A stretch of 64,000 bases of DNA from Neptuniibacter victor (GCA_027943745.1 AP025763.1:3286001-3350000), one strand, 5' to 3'. Counted from the first letter of the stretch, positions 1-9,295 are shown. Notes: generated from the sequence alone by a model not told the origin. Numbers and translations are program-made.

Positions 1-1
1 T

Positions 2-946
2 GAGCAGTTTCGTGACGCGCTAATCGCTGAAGGTCGTGACTACAACCAAGCCCGCGAGCAGATACGCACCGAACTATATATCAATAGTGTTCAACAAAAC
101 TTAGTCAACCGCCGCATCCGTGTTTCAGAACAAGAACTTGATAACTTCCTAACCTCTGAAAGCGGGCAAAGCCAAGTATCAGCTGAATACCAGCTGGGAC
201 ATATTTTAATTGCCACACCGTCCCAAGCATCACCTGAGATTATTCAGAAAGCAGAACGCATTGCGAACGATGTTTACAAAAAGCTCGAAGAGGGCAGTAA
301 CTTTGCTGAGTTAGCGGTTGAGTTTTCTAATGCACCCAACGCACTTAAAGGGGGTGACCTCGGCTGGAGAAAAGCTGCAGAACTGCCTGAAGTACTTGGC
401 GATGCCGCTCGTAAACTCTCACCCGCAGGGTTCAGCAAACCGGTCCGCTCTCCTAGCGGCTTCCATATTTTGCTAATGAAAGATAAACGTGGCGGCGCGG
501 TACAATTAGTCGAACAACGCCTTGTCAGCCATATTCTTTTAAAACCAAGCGAAATAAGAACGGCCGAACAGGCTCAGCGCCAGATCACACAAATATTCCA
601 ACGCATACAAAGCGGTGACGACTTTTCTTCAATGGCCAAAGAGTTCAGTGATGATCCTGCCAGCGGCTCGGAAGGAGGCTCATTAGGCTGGACTCAAAAC
701 GGGCAGATGGTTCCTGAGTTTGAGCAAGTCATGAACAATACCGCTATCGGCCAAGTATCCACACCATTTGAATCACGATTTGGCTGGCACATTCTTACTG
801 TGCTAGACAAGCGCACCGAGGACTTAGGCGAAAAGATGCAAGAGAACCGTGCACGTGCAGCGATACAAAAGCGTAAGTTTAACGAAGAACTTACCAACTG
901 GCTGCGTGAAATACGCTCGCAAGCCTATGTTGATATTAAGGAGTAA
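2..946 (+). CDS. surA: Periplasmic chaperone / peptidyl-prolyl isomerase SurA (5' end outside window)
   Basis: SurA escorts unfolded outer-membrane proteins across the periplasm to the BAM complex. The frame is open from the first bases of the window and ends in TAA just before pdxA, so about 314 C-terminal residues of a roughly 430-residue protein are seen; signal peptide and most of the N-terminal chaperone domain are outside. Two parvulin (PpiC) domains are visible: one opening with [10 protein letters not shown] near base 190 and one with [10 protein letters not shown] near base 520, each followed by the family's GG(D/S)LGW motif. A methionine at base 470 lies inside the second domain and is not the start. 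Position directly upstream of pdxA-rsmA-apaGH is the usual gammaproteobacterial order. Identification is firm. Confidence 0.95.
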   Translation, partial: EQFRDALIAEGRDYNQAREQIRTELYINSVQQNLVNRRIRVSEQELDNFLTSESGQSQVSAEYQLGHILIATPSQASPEIIQKAERIANDVYKKLEEGSNFAELAVEFSNAPNALKGGDLGWRKAAELPEVLGDAARKLSPAGFSKPVRSPSGFHILLMKDKRGGAVQLVEQRLVSHILLKPSEIRTAEQAQRQITQIFQRIQSGDDFSSMAKEFSDDPASGSEGGSLGWTQNGQMVPEFEQVMNNTAIGQVSTPFESRFGWHILTVLDKRTEDLGEKMQENRARAAIQKRKFNEELTNWLREIRSQAYVDIKE

Positions 947-951
947 ACCGC

Positions 952-1950
952 TTGGGGATTAATAGACTTGTCATCACCCCCGGTGAACCTTCAGGTATAG
1001 GCCCAGATCTGTGCATTCAGATTGCTCAGCTGGGCCATTCGGATGAGCTCGTCGTCGTTGCTGATCCTGAGTTGCTACGTAAGCGCGCCAGTATGCTACA
1101 ACTGCCGCTATCTATAGAACAATTTGATCCAGAGTTACCCGCGTCACCAACACCGGCGCGAACGCTTAAAGTACTGCCTGTGCCTCTAAAGGCTGAAGCA
1201 CAACCAGGTGTTTTAAATGCAGCCAATGCTGAATATGTACTATCAACGCTCAGCATTGCGACCCAGGGCTGCATCGATGGCGTATTTTCCGCCCTTATCA
1301 CCGCACCGGTGCATAAAGGGGTTATCAACGACGCGGGCATACCTTTTAGCGGTCATACCGAGTTTCTAGAAGCACTAACAGAGACGAAGAAAGTCGTTAT
1401 GATGCTAGCAACAGAGGGGCTGCGCGTTGCACTCGCCACGACACATCTACCCCTGCGCGATATAGCGGATGCCATCACACCAGAATTACTAAGTGAAGTC
1501 ATCGAAGTATTAGACCACGACCTTAAAACCAGCTTTGGCATTGAACAGCCAAGAATCATGGTTACCGGCTTAAACCCCCACGCAGGCGAAGGCGGGCATT
1601 TGGGTCGCGAAGAGATCGAAGTCATTGAACCTACCCTTGAGCGCCTTAGAGCTAAGAACATCAATCTAATCGGCCCTCTCCCTGCAGACACGCTTTTCAC
1701 CGAGAAATACTTACAAGATGCGGATGCCGTGCTTGCTATGTATCACGACCAAGGCTTACCTGTACTAAAATACAAAGGCTTCGGCAAAGCGGTAAATATT
1801 ACTTTGGGCATGCCTATCATTCGTACCTCCGTAGATCATGGCACCGCTTTAGATCTGGCAGGTACCGGGCAAGCAGATTCTGGCAGCCTACTAACTGCCA
1901 TCGACTATGCAGGCGAGATGTCTCGTCACCGCAAACAATTCGCGAACTAA
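952..1950 (+). CDS. pdxA: 4-hydroxythreonine-4-phosphate dehydrogenase PdxA
   Basis: NAD-dependent, divalent-metal oxidation of 4-phosphohydroxy-L-threonine in the DXP-dependent pyridoxal 5'-phosphate pathway; cytosolic. The 332-residue length is normal. Visible motifs are [11 protein letters not shown] near residues 9-19, HTEFL near 138, MYHDQG at about 263-268 and [12 protein letters not shown] near 295, which carry metal and substrate ligands. The start is a TTG with AAGGAG about 8 bases upstream; no ATG fits the conserved N-terminus. It begins five bases after surA stops and ends three bases before rsmA, so translation is probably coupled along the operon. Confidence 0.96.
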   Translation: MGINRLVITPGEPSGIGPDLCIQIAQLGHSDELVVVADPELLRKRASMLQLPLSIEQFDPELPASPTPARTLKVLPVPLKAEAQPGVLNAANAEYVLSTLSIATQGCIDGVFSALITAPVHKGVINDAGIPFSGHTEFLEALTETKKVVMMLATEGLRVALATTHLPLRDIADAITPELLSEVIEVLDHDLKTSFGIEQPRIMVTGLNPHAGEGGHLGREEIEVIEPTLERLRAKNINLIGPLPADTLFTEKYLQDADAVLAMYHDQGLPVLKYKGFGKAVNITLGMPIIRTSVDHGTALDLAGTGQADSGSLLTAIDYAGEMSRHRKQFAN

Positions 1951-1953
1951 TTC

Positions 1954-2778
1954 ATGAGCAAAAAACCTGTAACGCATAAAGCCCGTAAACGATTTGGGCA
2001 AAATTTCTTGCATGATCACGGCGTTATTCGCCGCATCATCCGCTCAATCGCGCCACACGAATCTGATCAGATGGTTGAAATTGGCCCAGGGTTAGGCGCA
2101 CTGACTGAAGAGCTACTGTCTGAAGCGGGCGAGCTCGATGCAATAGAACTTGATAGAGATCTACCGCCGATCTTGCGCACAAAGTTTTTTAACTATGGCG
2201 ACAAGTTCCGTATACACGAGGCCGATGCGATGAAGTTCGACTTTTCATCACTTCGCAAAGGCGACAAACGGTTACGCATTGTCGGCAACTTGCCCTACAA
2301 CATCTCAACCCAGCTTATCTTCCACCTTTTAAGTCATTCAGATAATGTTGAAGATATGCACTTTATGCTACAAAAAGAGGTGGTTGATCGGATGGCCGCA
2401 GGGCCTGGTGAAAACAACTATGGCCGCTTAAGCATCATGGCGCAGTATTTTTGCAAAGTAGAATCACTCTTTATGGTACCGCCAGGTGCATTTAACCCGG
2501 CACCTAAAGTTGACTCTGCTATTATTCGACTAACACCTTATCAAACGCTACCCGATATAGCAGAAGATAAAGAGCAGTTCGAAACCGTGGTGAGAACCGC
2601 ATTTAATATGCGTCGTAAAACCTTACGTAATAATTTAAAACCTTTGTTAAGCGCTGACGATTTAGAAAGCATTGGCATAGACCCAACATTACGCCCAGAA
2701 AGACTTTCAGTGGCTAACTTTGTCACCATTAGCAACTTCCTGACGCAACAAAAAGGCAAAGCAAAAACTGATGGATAA
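1954..2778 (+). CDS. rsmA: 16S rRNA (adenine1518/1519-N6)-dimethyltransferase RsmA/KsgA
   Basis: Dimethylates two adjacent adenines in the 3'-terminal hairpin of 16S rRNA late in 30S assembly, using S-adenosylmethionine. The 274-residue protein shows RFGQNFLHD (about 13-21), the SAM-binding EIGPGLGALT (about 43-52) and the catalytic NLPYNIS motif (about 112-118). Its last eight bases overlap apaG, indicating translational coupling. Loss of this gene gives kasugamycin resistance in other bacteria. Identification is firm. Confidence 0.97.
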   Translation: MSKKPVTHKARKRFGQNFLHDHGVIRRIIRSIAPHESDQMVEIGPGLGALTEELLSEAGELDAIELDRDLPPILRTKFFNYGDKFRIHEADAMKFDFSSLRKGDKRLRIVGNLPYNISTQLIFHLLSHSDNVEDMHFMLQKEVVDRMAAGPGENNYGRLSIMAQYFCKVESLFMVPPGAFNPAPKVDSAIIRLTPYQTLPDIAEDKEQFETVVRTAFNMRRKTLRNNLKPLLSADDLESIGIDPTLRPERLSVANFVTISNFLTQQKGKAKTDG

Positions 2779-3157
2779 CATTGAGCTTGGCGATAAAGTA
2801 AACATCAAAGTAGAAACCAACTATCTGGCAAAACAATCTGACCCAGATAGTAAGCGCTTTGTGTTTTCATATTCCATTACCATAACCAACAATAATGATA
2901 TGCCAGTGCAACTACTCAACAGGCACTGGCTTATCACCGACGGTAACCAGCACATCCAAGAGGTCCAAGGCGAGGGTGTCGTGGGTGAACAGCCCGTGAT
3001 AGAACCCGATAATAGCTATACCTATACAAGCGGTGCGGTACTGGCAACCAGCGTTGGCAGCATGCAAGGCCATTACGAGATGAGCACAGACGAAGGCACA
3101 ACGTTCAATGCTGCCATCAATGCGTTTACACTGGCCAGCCCCAACGCCTTGCACTAA
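2771..3157 (+). CDS. apaG: ApaG domain protein
   Basis: Small (128-residue) ApaG/DUF525 protein with an immunoglobulin-like fold. Its biochemical role is unsettled; it travels with apaH and rsmA across Gammaproteobacteria. Visible family features are the SYSITITNNNDMPVQLLNRHW strand region near residues 37-56 and QEVQGEGVVGEQPVI near 65-80. The ATG lies inside the end of rsmA in another frame. Confidence 0.95.
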   Translation: MDNIELGDKVNIKVETNYLAKQSDPDSKRFVFSYSITITNNNDMPVQLLNRHWLITDGNQHIQEVQGEGVVGEQPVIEPDNSYTYTSGAVLATSVGSMQGHYEMSTDEGTTFNAAINAFTLASPNALH

Positions 3158-3185
3158 CCCTACATAGAAAACAGAGTCGTGCTAT

Positions 3186-4049
3186 ATGGCCACTTATGCG
3201 ATAGGTGATATTCAAGGCTGTTTTGATGAGCTGCAGGCCCTTTTGCAGCTCGTTGAATTCTCTGACGATGATACATTATGGATTGCGGGCGATCTGGTTA
3301 ACCGAGGCCCTAAATCCCTCGAAACCTTACGCTACTTAAAATCACTCGGCGACCAAGCCCTGTGCGTTCTCGGCAATCATGACCTACACCTTTTAGCCGT
3401 CTATTTTGGCTCATCTCCACGTAAACGCAGCGATACCCTAAATAGCATCCTTGACGCGCCTGATTGCGAAGAACTGCTCTCATGGCTGCGAAAACAGAAA
3501 CTACTGGTATTAGACTCAACCAACCAGTTCGTGATGACCCACGCAGGTATCCCGCCCTGCTGGAGTATTAAAAAAACCAAAAAGCGCGCAAAAGAGATCG
3601 AGAAGGTACTCGATAGCACCTTAGCGAAAGAGTTTTTTGATCACATGTATGGCAATCAACCCGACACCTGGTCTGCCGATCTCGAAGGCTGGGAACGCCT
3701 ACGTCTCATTACCAACTACTTAACACGAATGCGCTTTTGCTCTGCGGAGGGAAAGTTAGATTTCTCCGCAAAAGGCACTTTAGATTCACAACCCGATGGT
3801 TACCGGCCTTGGTTCGAATTACCGCGCAAAGACATTAGCGAAAACAACATTCGTATCCTTTTCGGTCACTGGGCAGCACTCGAAGGGGCCACCACGGCAG
3901 AAAATATCTATGCTTTAGATACAGGCTGCGTTTGGGGCAATAAACTAACCGCGCTTCGTTTAGACGATTTAAAAATATTCAGTACCCCAGCAATCCCACA
4001 AAAACCGGCGGTAACGCCTATCTCCACGCACCTTTTTAACCAGCAATAG
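3186..4049 (+). CDS. apaH: Symmetrical bis(5'-nucleosyl)-tetraphosphatase ApaH
   Basis: Hydrolyses Ap4A to two ADP and can decap Np4-capped RNA in other species. Calcineurin-like metallophosphoesterase motifs are in order: GDIQGCFDEL (about 7-16), GDLVNRGPKS (about 36-45) and GNHDLHLLA (about 63-71), with the C-terminal LFGHWA. The 287-residue length is typical. The first block has Gln where many relatives have His (GDIQG against GDIHG/GDVHG), as is common in ApaH. It follows apaG by 28 bases, in the same operon. Confidence 0.96.
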   Translation: MATYAIGDIQGCFDELQALLQLVEFSDDDTLWIAGDLVNRGPKSLETLRYLKSLGDQALCVLGNHDLHLLAVYFGSSPRKRSDTLNSILDAPDCEELLSWLRKQKLLVLDSTNQFVMTHAGIPPCWSIKKTKKRAKEIEKVLDSTLAKEFFDHMYGNQPDTWSADLEGWERLRLITNYLTRMRFCSAEGKLDFSAKGTLDSQPDGYRPWFELPRKDISENNIRILFGHWAALEGATTAENIYALDTGCVWGNKLTALRLDDLKIFSTPAIPQKPAVTPISTHLFNQQ

Positions 4050-4057
4050 GTAATATC

Positions 4058-4378
4058 ATGAGCGAGTTTCAATGTATCGATTCAACCCACGCCGCCACGC
4101 TTATCGAACAAGGCGCTGGAGTAGCAGATATACGTGACCCTCAAAGCTTCTCTCAAGGCCATATTTCCGGTTCGTTCAATCTTAGCAATGAAAACCTACA
4201 CCAGTTTATGCACGATGCCGATATGGATAAGCCCTTGCTCGTTTGCTGTTACCACGGCATCAGCAGCCAATCCGCTGCCCAATTCCTTATTGAACAAGGT
4301 TTTGATGAGGTCTATAGCATTAACGGCGGTTTCGAAGCTTGGCGTGTAGAGCAACCCAATCTTTGCGAGCAAGGCTGA
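4058..4378 (+). CDS. glpE: Single-domain rhodanese, GlpE-like thiosulfate sulfurtransferase
   Basis: A 106-residue single rhodanese domain. The active-site loop reads CCYHGISSQ near residues 65-73, so the persulfide-forming Cys is present, and the loop matches the GlpE subgroup (CYHGxSS). DIRDP near 24-28 is the usual N-terminal structural motif. The physiological sulfur acceptor is not evident. Its stop overlaps the cca start by one base, so cca is probably translated by re-initiation. Confidence 0.9.
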   Translation: MSEFQCIDSTHAATLIEQGAGVADIRDPQSFSQGHISGSFNLSNENLHQFMHDADMDKPLLVCCYHGISSQSAAQFLIEQGFDEVYSINGGFEAWRVEQPNLCEQG

Positions 4379-5532
4379 TGCAAGTTTACCTGGTCGGTGG
4401 TGCCGTTCGAGACAAGCTCCTAGGCTACCCCTTTTTCGATAAAGATTGGGTTGTCGTTGGTGCCACTGCTAACGAGATGCTAGATCTAAACTACCAGCAA
4501 GTTGGCCAAGATTTCCCGGTGTTTATTCACCCGGCAACTGGGGAAGAATATGCACTCGCCAGAACCGAGCGCAAATCAGGTAAAGGCTATACGGGTTTCC
4601 AATACCAGGCAGACCCATCCGTCACATTAGAAGAAGATCTGTTACGCCGCGACCTCACCATCAATGCCATGGCGATGGATGAGCACGACAACATCTATGA
4701 TCCGTACAATGGCCAGCGAGATTTAGCCGCCAAAACGCTTCGCCATGTATCACCGGCTTTCGCAGAAGATCCCTTACGCGTGTTACGAGTCGCTCGTTTT
4801 GCTGCCCGCTACCACCATCTAGGTTTTACCATAGCGGAGGAAACCATCGCATTAATGGCGGCGCTCTCGGCCGGAGATGAACTAGAGCACCTAACCGCAG
4901 AACGTGTTTGGAAAGAGTTTGAACGTGCGCTAACAGAACCCTCACCTTGGATATTTCTGCAATCACTCGTTCAGTGCAACGCCATTATCAAAGTGCTGCC
5001 CGAATTAACCGATAGCTTCGCGGCCGAATTAACCGATAACCTCGCGGCCGAATCTCCACCTGCACAAGCTAACGACCAACATCAACCACTGCTAGCGGCA
5101 TTTGAGCAGATCTGCCAGAAAACAGACAGCGCCATCATCCGCTTTGCCTGCTTGCTGTCGTTAGCTAACCAGCTAGACATAAACGCGCTATGTGATCGCT
5201 TACGTACTCCCAATGCATACAAAGACCTAGCCTTACAACTGGGTCAACATCACCATGAGCTCTCTAAATTCGATCACTTAAGTGCAGAGAAGAAGTTAGC
5301 GATCATCCTTAAACTGGATCTTATACGCAGACCACAACGTTTACCTCAGCTGTTAGAGAGCCTAAATATACTGCACGCCCAGACCAGCATCTCGCAATTA
5401 GACGCGATTCTTGAAGAGATCACCCAGATCCAGCCTAAACAACTTATGGCGGAAGGGTTTAAAGGGTCTGCACTCGGCGAAGCCATCAACCAACGACGAT
5501 TAGCGATCTGCCAACAACCGGCACGCTCTTAA
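4378..5532 (+). CDS. cca: CCA-adding tRNA nucleotidyltransferase lacking an HD active site
   Basis: Adds or repairs the 3'-CCA of tRNA using CTP and ATP. I chose the ATG that overlaps the rhodanese TGA, because the conserved GGAVRDKLLG begins at residue 7; an upstream in-frame ATG at 4339 would lie inside the previous gene. Catalytic Asp residues are D21 and D23 (FFDKDW), and RRDLTINAMA follows near 95-105. Length is 384 residues. In E. coli the C-terminal part carries an HD phosphohydrolase (RFAALCHDLGK); here the aligned segment reads RFACLLSLANQ, so the metal-binding His-Asp pair is gone while CDRLRTPN just after it is kept. A short in-frame tandem duplication (ELTDSFAA/ELTDNLAA) sits near residue 210. 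Confidence 0.94.
   Translation: MQVYLVGGAVRDKLLGYPFFDKDWVVVGATANEMLDLNYQQVGQDFPVFIHPATGEEYALARTERKSGKGYTGFQYQADPSVTLEEDLLRRDLTINAMAMDEHDNIYDPYNGQRDLAAKTLRHVSPAFAEDPLRVLRVARFAARYHHLGFTIAEETIALMAALSAGDELEHLTAERVWKEFERALTEPSPWIFLQSLVQCNAIIKVLPELTDSFAAELTDNLAAESPPAQANDQHQPLLAAFEQICQKTDSAIIRFACLLSLANQLDINALCDRLRTPNAYKDLALQLGQHHHELSKFDHLSAEKKLAIILKLDLIRRPQRLPQLLESLNILHAQTSISQLDAILEEITQIQPKQLMAEGFKGSALGEAINQRRLAICQQPARS
5003..5053 (+). repeat. 24-bp in-frame tandem duplication inside cca
   Basis: Two adjacent copies of a 24-base unit encode ELTDSFAA and ELTDNLAA, followed by a partial third Glu codon. The second copy differs by two bases. It lies in the variable linker between the tRNA-binding and degenerate HD parts of cca, where length change should be tolerated. 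Confidence 0.75.
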
Positions 5533-5561
5533 CAAACGGGCTTTAATAACAGGAGTGGAGA

Positions 5562-6332
5562 ATGGGTACCGCAAGCAACCCAAAGACAGCACGAAAGGCA
5601 AACGGCAAAGTAGCCCTCATCACCGGCGCTGCCAAACGTGTTGGGGCGGCGATCGCCGAATGCCTGCACACTCATGGATACTCAGTGCTCATCCACTACA
5701 ACCACTCCTCGACAGAAGCACGTGCACTTGTGGATAAGTTCAACCAGATTCGCCCCAATAGCGCGCACTGTTTACAAGCAGATCTTAACCATATGGATCA
5801 AATACCGGCCCTCGCGATTGCCGCGCAGAACCATTGGGGTCGACTCGATCTACTGGTCAATAACGCCTCCGCCTTCTATCCCACACCACTTACTGAGAGC
5901 ACCCAAGCGCAATGGGATAACTTGATCAATTCAAACCTGCGGGCCCCCTACTTTCTCTGCTCAGAGCTTAGCCACACACTATCAGTGAACAAAGGCTGCA
6001 TCATCAATATGATCGATATCCACGCCCAAAGAGGCCTACCGGGTCACCCCATCTACTCCATCGCGAAAGCCGGTTTAGAGATGATGACCAAAAGTCTGGC
6101 GAAAGAGCTTGCCCCCAATGTACGGGTTAACGGCGTCTCGCCGGGCGCTATTCTTTGGCCAGAGGTCGAACTATCGGACGACGCAAAACAAGCGATTGTG
6201 GATAAAACCTTAATAGGAAAGCTGGGGCAAGATAGCGATTTAGCGGAGGCCGTCTACTACTTAGCCAACGCCAATTACGTGACCGGACAAATACTCGCAG
6301 TAGATGGCGGGAAATCGCTCTACAGCCATTAA
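5562..6332 (+). CDS. folM: Pteridine reductase / dihydromonapterin reductase (FolM-like SDR)
   Basis: Short-chain dehydrogenase of the pteridine reductase branch, which reduces dihydrobiopterin/dihydromonapterin or dihydrofolate with NADPH. The N-terminal cofactor motif is TGAAKRVG at residues 21-28, the TGxxxRxG form that marks this branch instead of the ordinary TGxxxGxG. The catalytic set is D152-Y165-K169 (DIHAQ then YSIAK), with the Asp-13-Tyr spacing of PTR1, where Asp replaces the usual SDR Ser. The 256-residue length fits. folK and folB lie just downstream on the opposite strand, supporting a pterin role. Confidence 0.88.
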   Translation: MGTASNPKTARKANGKVALITGAAKRVGAAIAECLHTHGYSVLIHYNHSSTEARALVDKFNQIRPNSAHCLQADLNHMDQIPALAIAAQNHWGRLDLLVNNASAFYPTPLTESTQAQWDNLINSNLRAPYFLCSELSHTLSVNKGCIINMIDIHAQRGLPGHPIYSIAKAGLEMMTKSLAKELAPNVRVNGVSPGAILWPEVELSDDAKQAIVDKTLIGKLGQDSDLAEAVYYLANANYVTGQILAVDGGKSLYSH

Positions 6333-6339
6333 GGGGAAA

Positions 6340-6552
6340 CAATAGAGAAGAACGCAATAACAGCAAGGCCGAAAAACAGAGCGTGAAAAGGGAACGTAAA
6401 AAGAATATGTAAAAATAGAACGTAACAAGAACTATCAAGCGGCCTTTAGCTACTTTCTCACCCTATTTTCTCACACTACTTGTGCACCCTACCTCTATTT
6501 CACCCTACGTTTAATCAACCCTACTTCTACTTCTGCCTATGCTACTTCTGCC
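6340..6552. repeat. Intergenic spacer made of degenerate short tandem repeats (folM-folK)
   Basis: Between the convergent folM and folK genes, the plus strand has two imperfect repeat fields. The first repeats a GAACGTAA(N)AAGAA-like unit about four times. The second (about 6460-6550) repeats a unit of 13-17 bases ending in CACCCTAC. No plausible gene, and no clear rho-independent terminator despite the convergent arrangement. Confidence 0.5.
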
Positions 6553-6555
6553 ATC

Positions 6556-7071
6556 TTACTCAACACAGCATGGCAGCGCATGGCCTTGCCACTCAAAATC
6601 AACCGTCCATAAAGATTGGTTTTCTGCATAGTCCTGCCACAGCTGCGCATAAGCGATCTTCAGTTCAGGGTGCAATTGATCGGGTGCAATATCTGCCAAC
6701 GGCAGCAAGACAAAAGCATTTTTAGTAATTTCACCACGCGGTAGCTGCACGCCGGAATAGTTACCCACCAGCTGATCATAGGTCAGGATATCGATATCCA
6801 AGGTTCGACCACTAAATTTAGGGCCTTGTCGGCAGCGACCGTTTTCATCTTCGATAGTTTTTAACAGCACAGATAACTGCGCTACAGGTAGATCTGTATC
6901 AAAGGCGACCACAAAGTTATAAAAGTTGTCACCACTAAAGCCAACCGCTTCGCTCTCATACACCGCTGATACAGTCAGGGGACCAAAATGCAGGTGCAGG
7001 GCATCTAAAGCCGCAGAAGTGTAACGCTCACGCTCAGTATTAGTGCCAACACTGACAAAAACTTGCGCCAT
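6556..7071 (-). CDS. folK: 6-hydroxymethyl-7,8-dihydropterin pyrophosphokinase FolK
   Basis: Transfers pyrophosphate from ATP to 6-hydroxymethyl-7,8-dihydropterin, the step before dihydropteroate synthase in folate synthesis. The 171-residue protein opens with VFVSVGTNTERE and carries the HPPK signature GRCRQGPKFSGRTLDIDIL near residues 78-96, including the catalytic Arg residues and the Asp pair that binds magnesium. It overlaps the folB stop by one base, so the two are co-translated in the order folB-folK. Confidence 0.96.
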   Translation of the reverse strand: MAQVFVSVGTNTERERYTSAALDALHLHFGPLTVSAVYESEAVGFSGDNFYNFVVAFDTDLPVAQLSVLLKTIEDENGRCRQGPKFSGRTLDIDILTYDQLVGNYSGVQLPRGEITKNAFVLLPLADIAPDQLHPELKIAYAQLWQDYAENQSLWTVDFEWQGHALPCCVE

Positions 7072-7427
7072 TAAAAACGCTCCCCACGCTCAATAATCAC
7101 ACCGACATCAGCCGCTTTAGGCACAGCGCCCGGCTTGCCTAAACGTAGACGTAGCCACTTAACCGAGAACTCATCCATCACGATCTCCGCGATCTGCTCC
7201 GCCATGGTCTCGACCAACTGAAATTCGCTCTGCTCGATAAACTCGATCAAACGATCAGACACCGACTTATAATTAAGTGTGTTATCCACATCCTCAGTAT
7301 TAGCGGCCTGACGTATATCTGTACCCATCTCAAGGTCCAAATTAACACGCTGACGAATTTCGCGTTCCCAATCATAAATACCGATGACTGTTTCCACCTC
7401 TAACTCTCGAATGTACACTATATCCAT
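7071..7427 (-). CDS. folB: Dihydroneopterin aldolase FolB
   Basis: Cleaves (and epimerises) 7,8-dihydroneopterin to 6-hydroxymethyl-7,8-dihydropterin and glycolaldehyde. The 118 residues cover the whole FolB fold; conserved features are VIGIYDWERE near 14-23 with the substrate-binding Glu, TLNYKSV near 49-55 and the catalytic-region Lys near the C-terminus (RLGKPGAV). Divergent from plsY, so the 18-base gap plus the 5' ends must hold both promoters or be read through. Confidence 0.96.
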   Translation of the reverse strand: MDIVYIRELEVETVIGIYDWEREIRQRVNLDLEMGTDIRQAANTEDVDNTLNYKSVSDRLIEFIEQSEFQLVETMAEQIAEIVMDEFSVKWLRLRLGKPGAVPKAADVGVIIERGERF

Positions 7428-7445
7428 AACTTCACTCTTGGATTT

Positions 7446-8036
7446 ATGATGACCGATCTTGGACTCATTACCATCGGACTGGTTTTTCTAGCTTATCTGT
7501 GGGGATCAATACCCACGGCGGTTATCGTTTGTCATACATTAGATATCCCTGACCCTCGCAAACAAGGATCGGGAAACCCTGGCACCACGAACGTTCTACG
7601 CATTGGCTCGCGTAAAGCTGCTATTTTCACCCTTATTGGCGATGCCGGCAAAGGCATTTTAGCGCTGCTACCGGCAGTTCTGTTGCAACTGCCTAGTTCA
7701 GAGCAAGCCCTATGTGCGTTAGCCGCTGTCGTTGGTCACCTGTTCCCTGTCTTTTCATCGTTTCGCGGAGGAAAAGGAGTCGCAACCGCGCTCGGCGTCT
7801 GTCTCTGTCTGTTCTGGCCTTTAGCGTTATCTCAGCTTTTTATTTGGGTCATCGTCGCCGCGTTTAGCCGGATCGCATCACTGGCATCGATCGCATGCGC
7901 GCTGATCACCCCGATCATTGTTTGGATTGCTGCCCCTCCACTGTTCAGTGTTTTACTGATCATTTCGGCACTACTCTTGTTCAGTCATCGCAACAATATT
8001 CGTAATCTTTTATCCGGTGCTGAGCCTAGGCTTTAA
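7446..8036 (+). CDS. plsY: Acyl-phosphate:glycerol-3-phosphate acyltransferase PlsY
   Basis: Inner-membrane enzyme making lysophosphatidic acid from acyl-phosphate and glycerol-3-phosphate. Five or so hydrophobic segments span 196 residues. The three family motifs are visible: SGNPGTTNVLR (about 40-50), GGKGVATALG (about 108-117) and SHRNNIRNLLSG near the C-terminus. Two ATG codons are adjacent at the start; either could be used. Divergent from folB and convergent with tsaD (seven bases apart), the usual folB-plsY-tsaD neighbourhood. Confidence 0.96.
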   Translation: MMTDLGLITIGLVFLAYLWGSIPTAVIVCHTLDIPDPRKQGSGNPGTTNVLRIGSRKAAIFTLIGDAGKGILALLPAVLLQLPSSEQALCALAAVVGHLFPVFSSFRGGKGVATALGVCLCLFWPLALSQLFIWVIVAAFSRIASLASIACALITPIIVWIAAPPLFSVLLIISALLLFSHRNNIRNLLSGAEPRL

Positions 8037-8043
8037 ACAGACC

Positions 8044-9072
8044 TCAGATTGCATCCAGCGTATCTAATGGCCAGCGTGGCTTAGTCACAATCTCTAATCC
8101 ACTCTCTTGCCCTGCCAATAGACGCTGACAACCGGCAAAGGCGATCATCGCACCGTTATCGGTACAGAACTCAGGCCGGGCATAAAACAGCTGCGAACGT
8201 TCTTTTTTTACCATCTCTTCTAATCGTTCACGTAAGCGCTGATTGGCACTTACTCCACCGGCAATCACTAACTGCTTAAAACCGGTATGCTGCAATGCCC
8301 GCTTACACTTAATTGCTAAAGTATCCACAACCGCCTCTTCGAACGCACACGCGATATCATTGATAGTTTGCGGATCAATTTTGCCGTTTTCATCGCGGTG
8401 ATCATTGGAGGTGTTCAAGGTGAAGGTTTTAAGGCCGGAAAAACTCATATCCATACCCGGGCGATCGATCATCGGGCGCGGAAAACGAAAACGTGTGCGA
8501 TCACCTAGCAGCGCATGCTTAGCGACCAAAGGACCACCGGGATAGTCTAGGCCTAACATCTTAGCGGCTTTATCGAATGCTTCCCCTGCGGCATCATCTA
8601 GCGATTCGCCTAACAGCTCATATTGCCCAATACCATCAACCCGTACTAACTGGGTATGTCCACCGGACACCAACAGGGCAACAAAAGGGAATGAGGGGGG
8701 CTGCTCTTCTAGCATCGGTGCTAACAGATGCCCTTCCATATGATGAACGCCGATCGCAGGCTTACCCCATGCCAGTGCTAGCGCACGGCCGGTAGACGCG
8801 CCTACCATGAGTGCACCGATCAATCCTGGTCCTGAGGTATAAGCGATGGCATCGACATCCCCTTTTTTAAGGCCTGCCTTATTAAAGGTTTCATCCAATA
8901 GCGGCAGTAGCTTGCGCACATGATCACGAGAAGCGAGTTCGGGTACGACGCCTCCGTATTCGGCATGCATCTTTACTTGGCTATAGAGTGCATCGGCTAG
9001 TAAGCCTTGCTCACTATCGTAGATAGCAACGCCGGTTTCATCACAGGAGGTTTCGATTCCCAATACACGCAT
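8044..9072 (-). CDS. tsaD: tRNA N6-threonylcarbamoyladenosine transferase subunit TsaD
   Basis: Transfers the threonylcarbamoyl group to A37 of ANN-decoding tRNAs, with TsaB and TsaE. I start at the ATG giving [14 protein letters not shown] (342 residues, close to E. coli 337); an in-frame ATG 72 bases upstream would add a poorly conserved leader. HHMEGHL near residues 110-116 holds the two metal-binding His residues, and NGAMIAFAG near 300 the downstream ASKHA ligands. Divergent from rpsU. Confidence 0.96.
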   Translation of the reverse strand: MRVLGIETSCDETGVAIYDSEQGLLADALYSQVKMHAEYGGVVPELASRDHVRKLLPLLDETFNKAGLKKGDVDAIAYTSGPGLIGALMVGASTGRALALAWGKPAIGVHHMEGHLLAPMLEEQPPSFPFVALLVSGGHTQLVRVDGIGQYELLGESLDDAAGEAFDKAAKMLGLDYPGGPLVAKHALLGDRTRFRFPRPMIDRPGMDMSFSGLKTFTLNTSNDHRDENGKIDPQTINDIACAFEEAVVDTLAIKCKRALQHTGFKQLVIAGGVSANQRLRERLEEMVKKERSQLFYARPEFCTDNGAMIAFAGCQRLLAGQESGLEIVTKPRWPLDTLDAI

Positions 9073-9295
9073 TCTTTTGGTACTCAGTTTTAGGCTTAAC
9101 AGAAGGTTTGTGGGCATTATACATCTGCCCTTGATCGACTGCATACAAACCTCGCCAGAAAATAGCGCATTGAGGTATTAACTGCTTTACTTAGCCCAAC
9201 GAAAGGAATAGAATTTCGCGCCTTGCCATAGAACCGTCTGTTTTATGAGCAGGTACTTTAAGTATTAATTAAACAATTATAGGGTTTGTTAAAAC
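9073..9295. promoter_or_regulatory. Divergent tsaD / rpsU control region
   Basis: A 223-base spacer between divergent start codons, so it must carry promoters for tsaD (minus) and for the rpsU-yqeY-dnaG-rpoD group (plus). I see AT-rich stretches just upstream of rpsU (TATTAATTAAACAATTATAG region) but no -35/-10 pair strong enough to assign. Confidence 0.45.

Noticed and set aside
6148-6438. 96-residue Arg/Leu/Phe-rich ORF antisense to folM end
   Set aside because: Mostly antisense to the conserved C-terminus of folM; the rest lies in the repeat-filled spacer.
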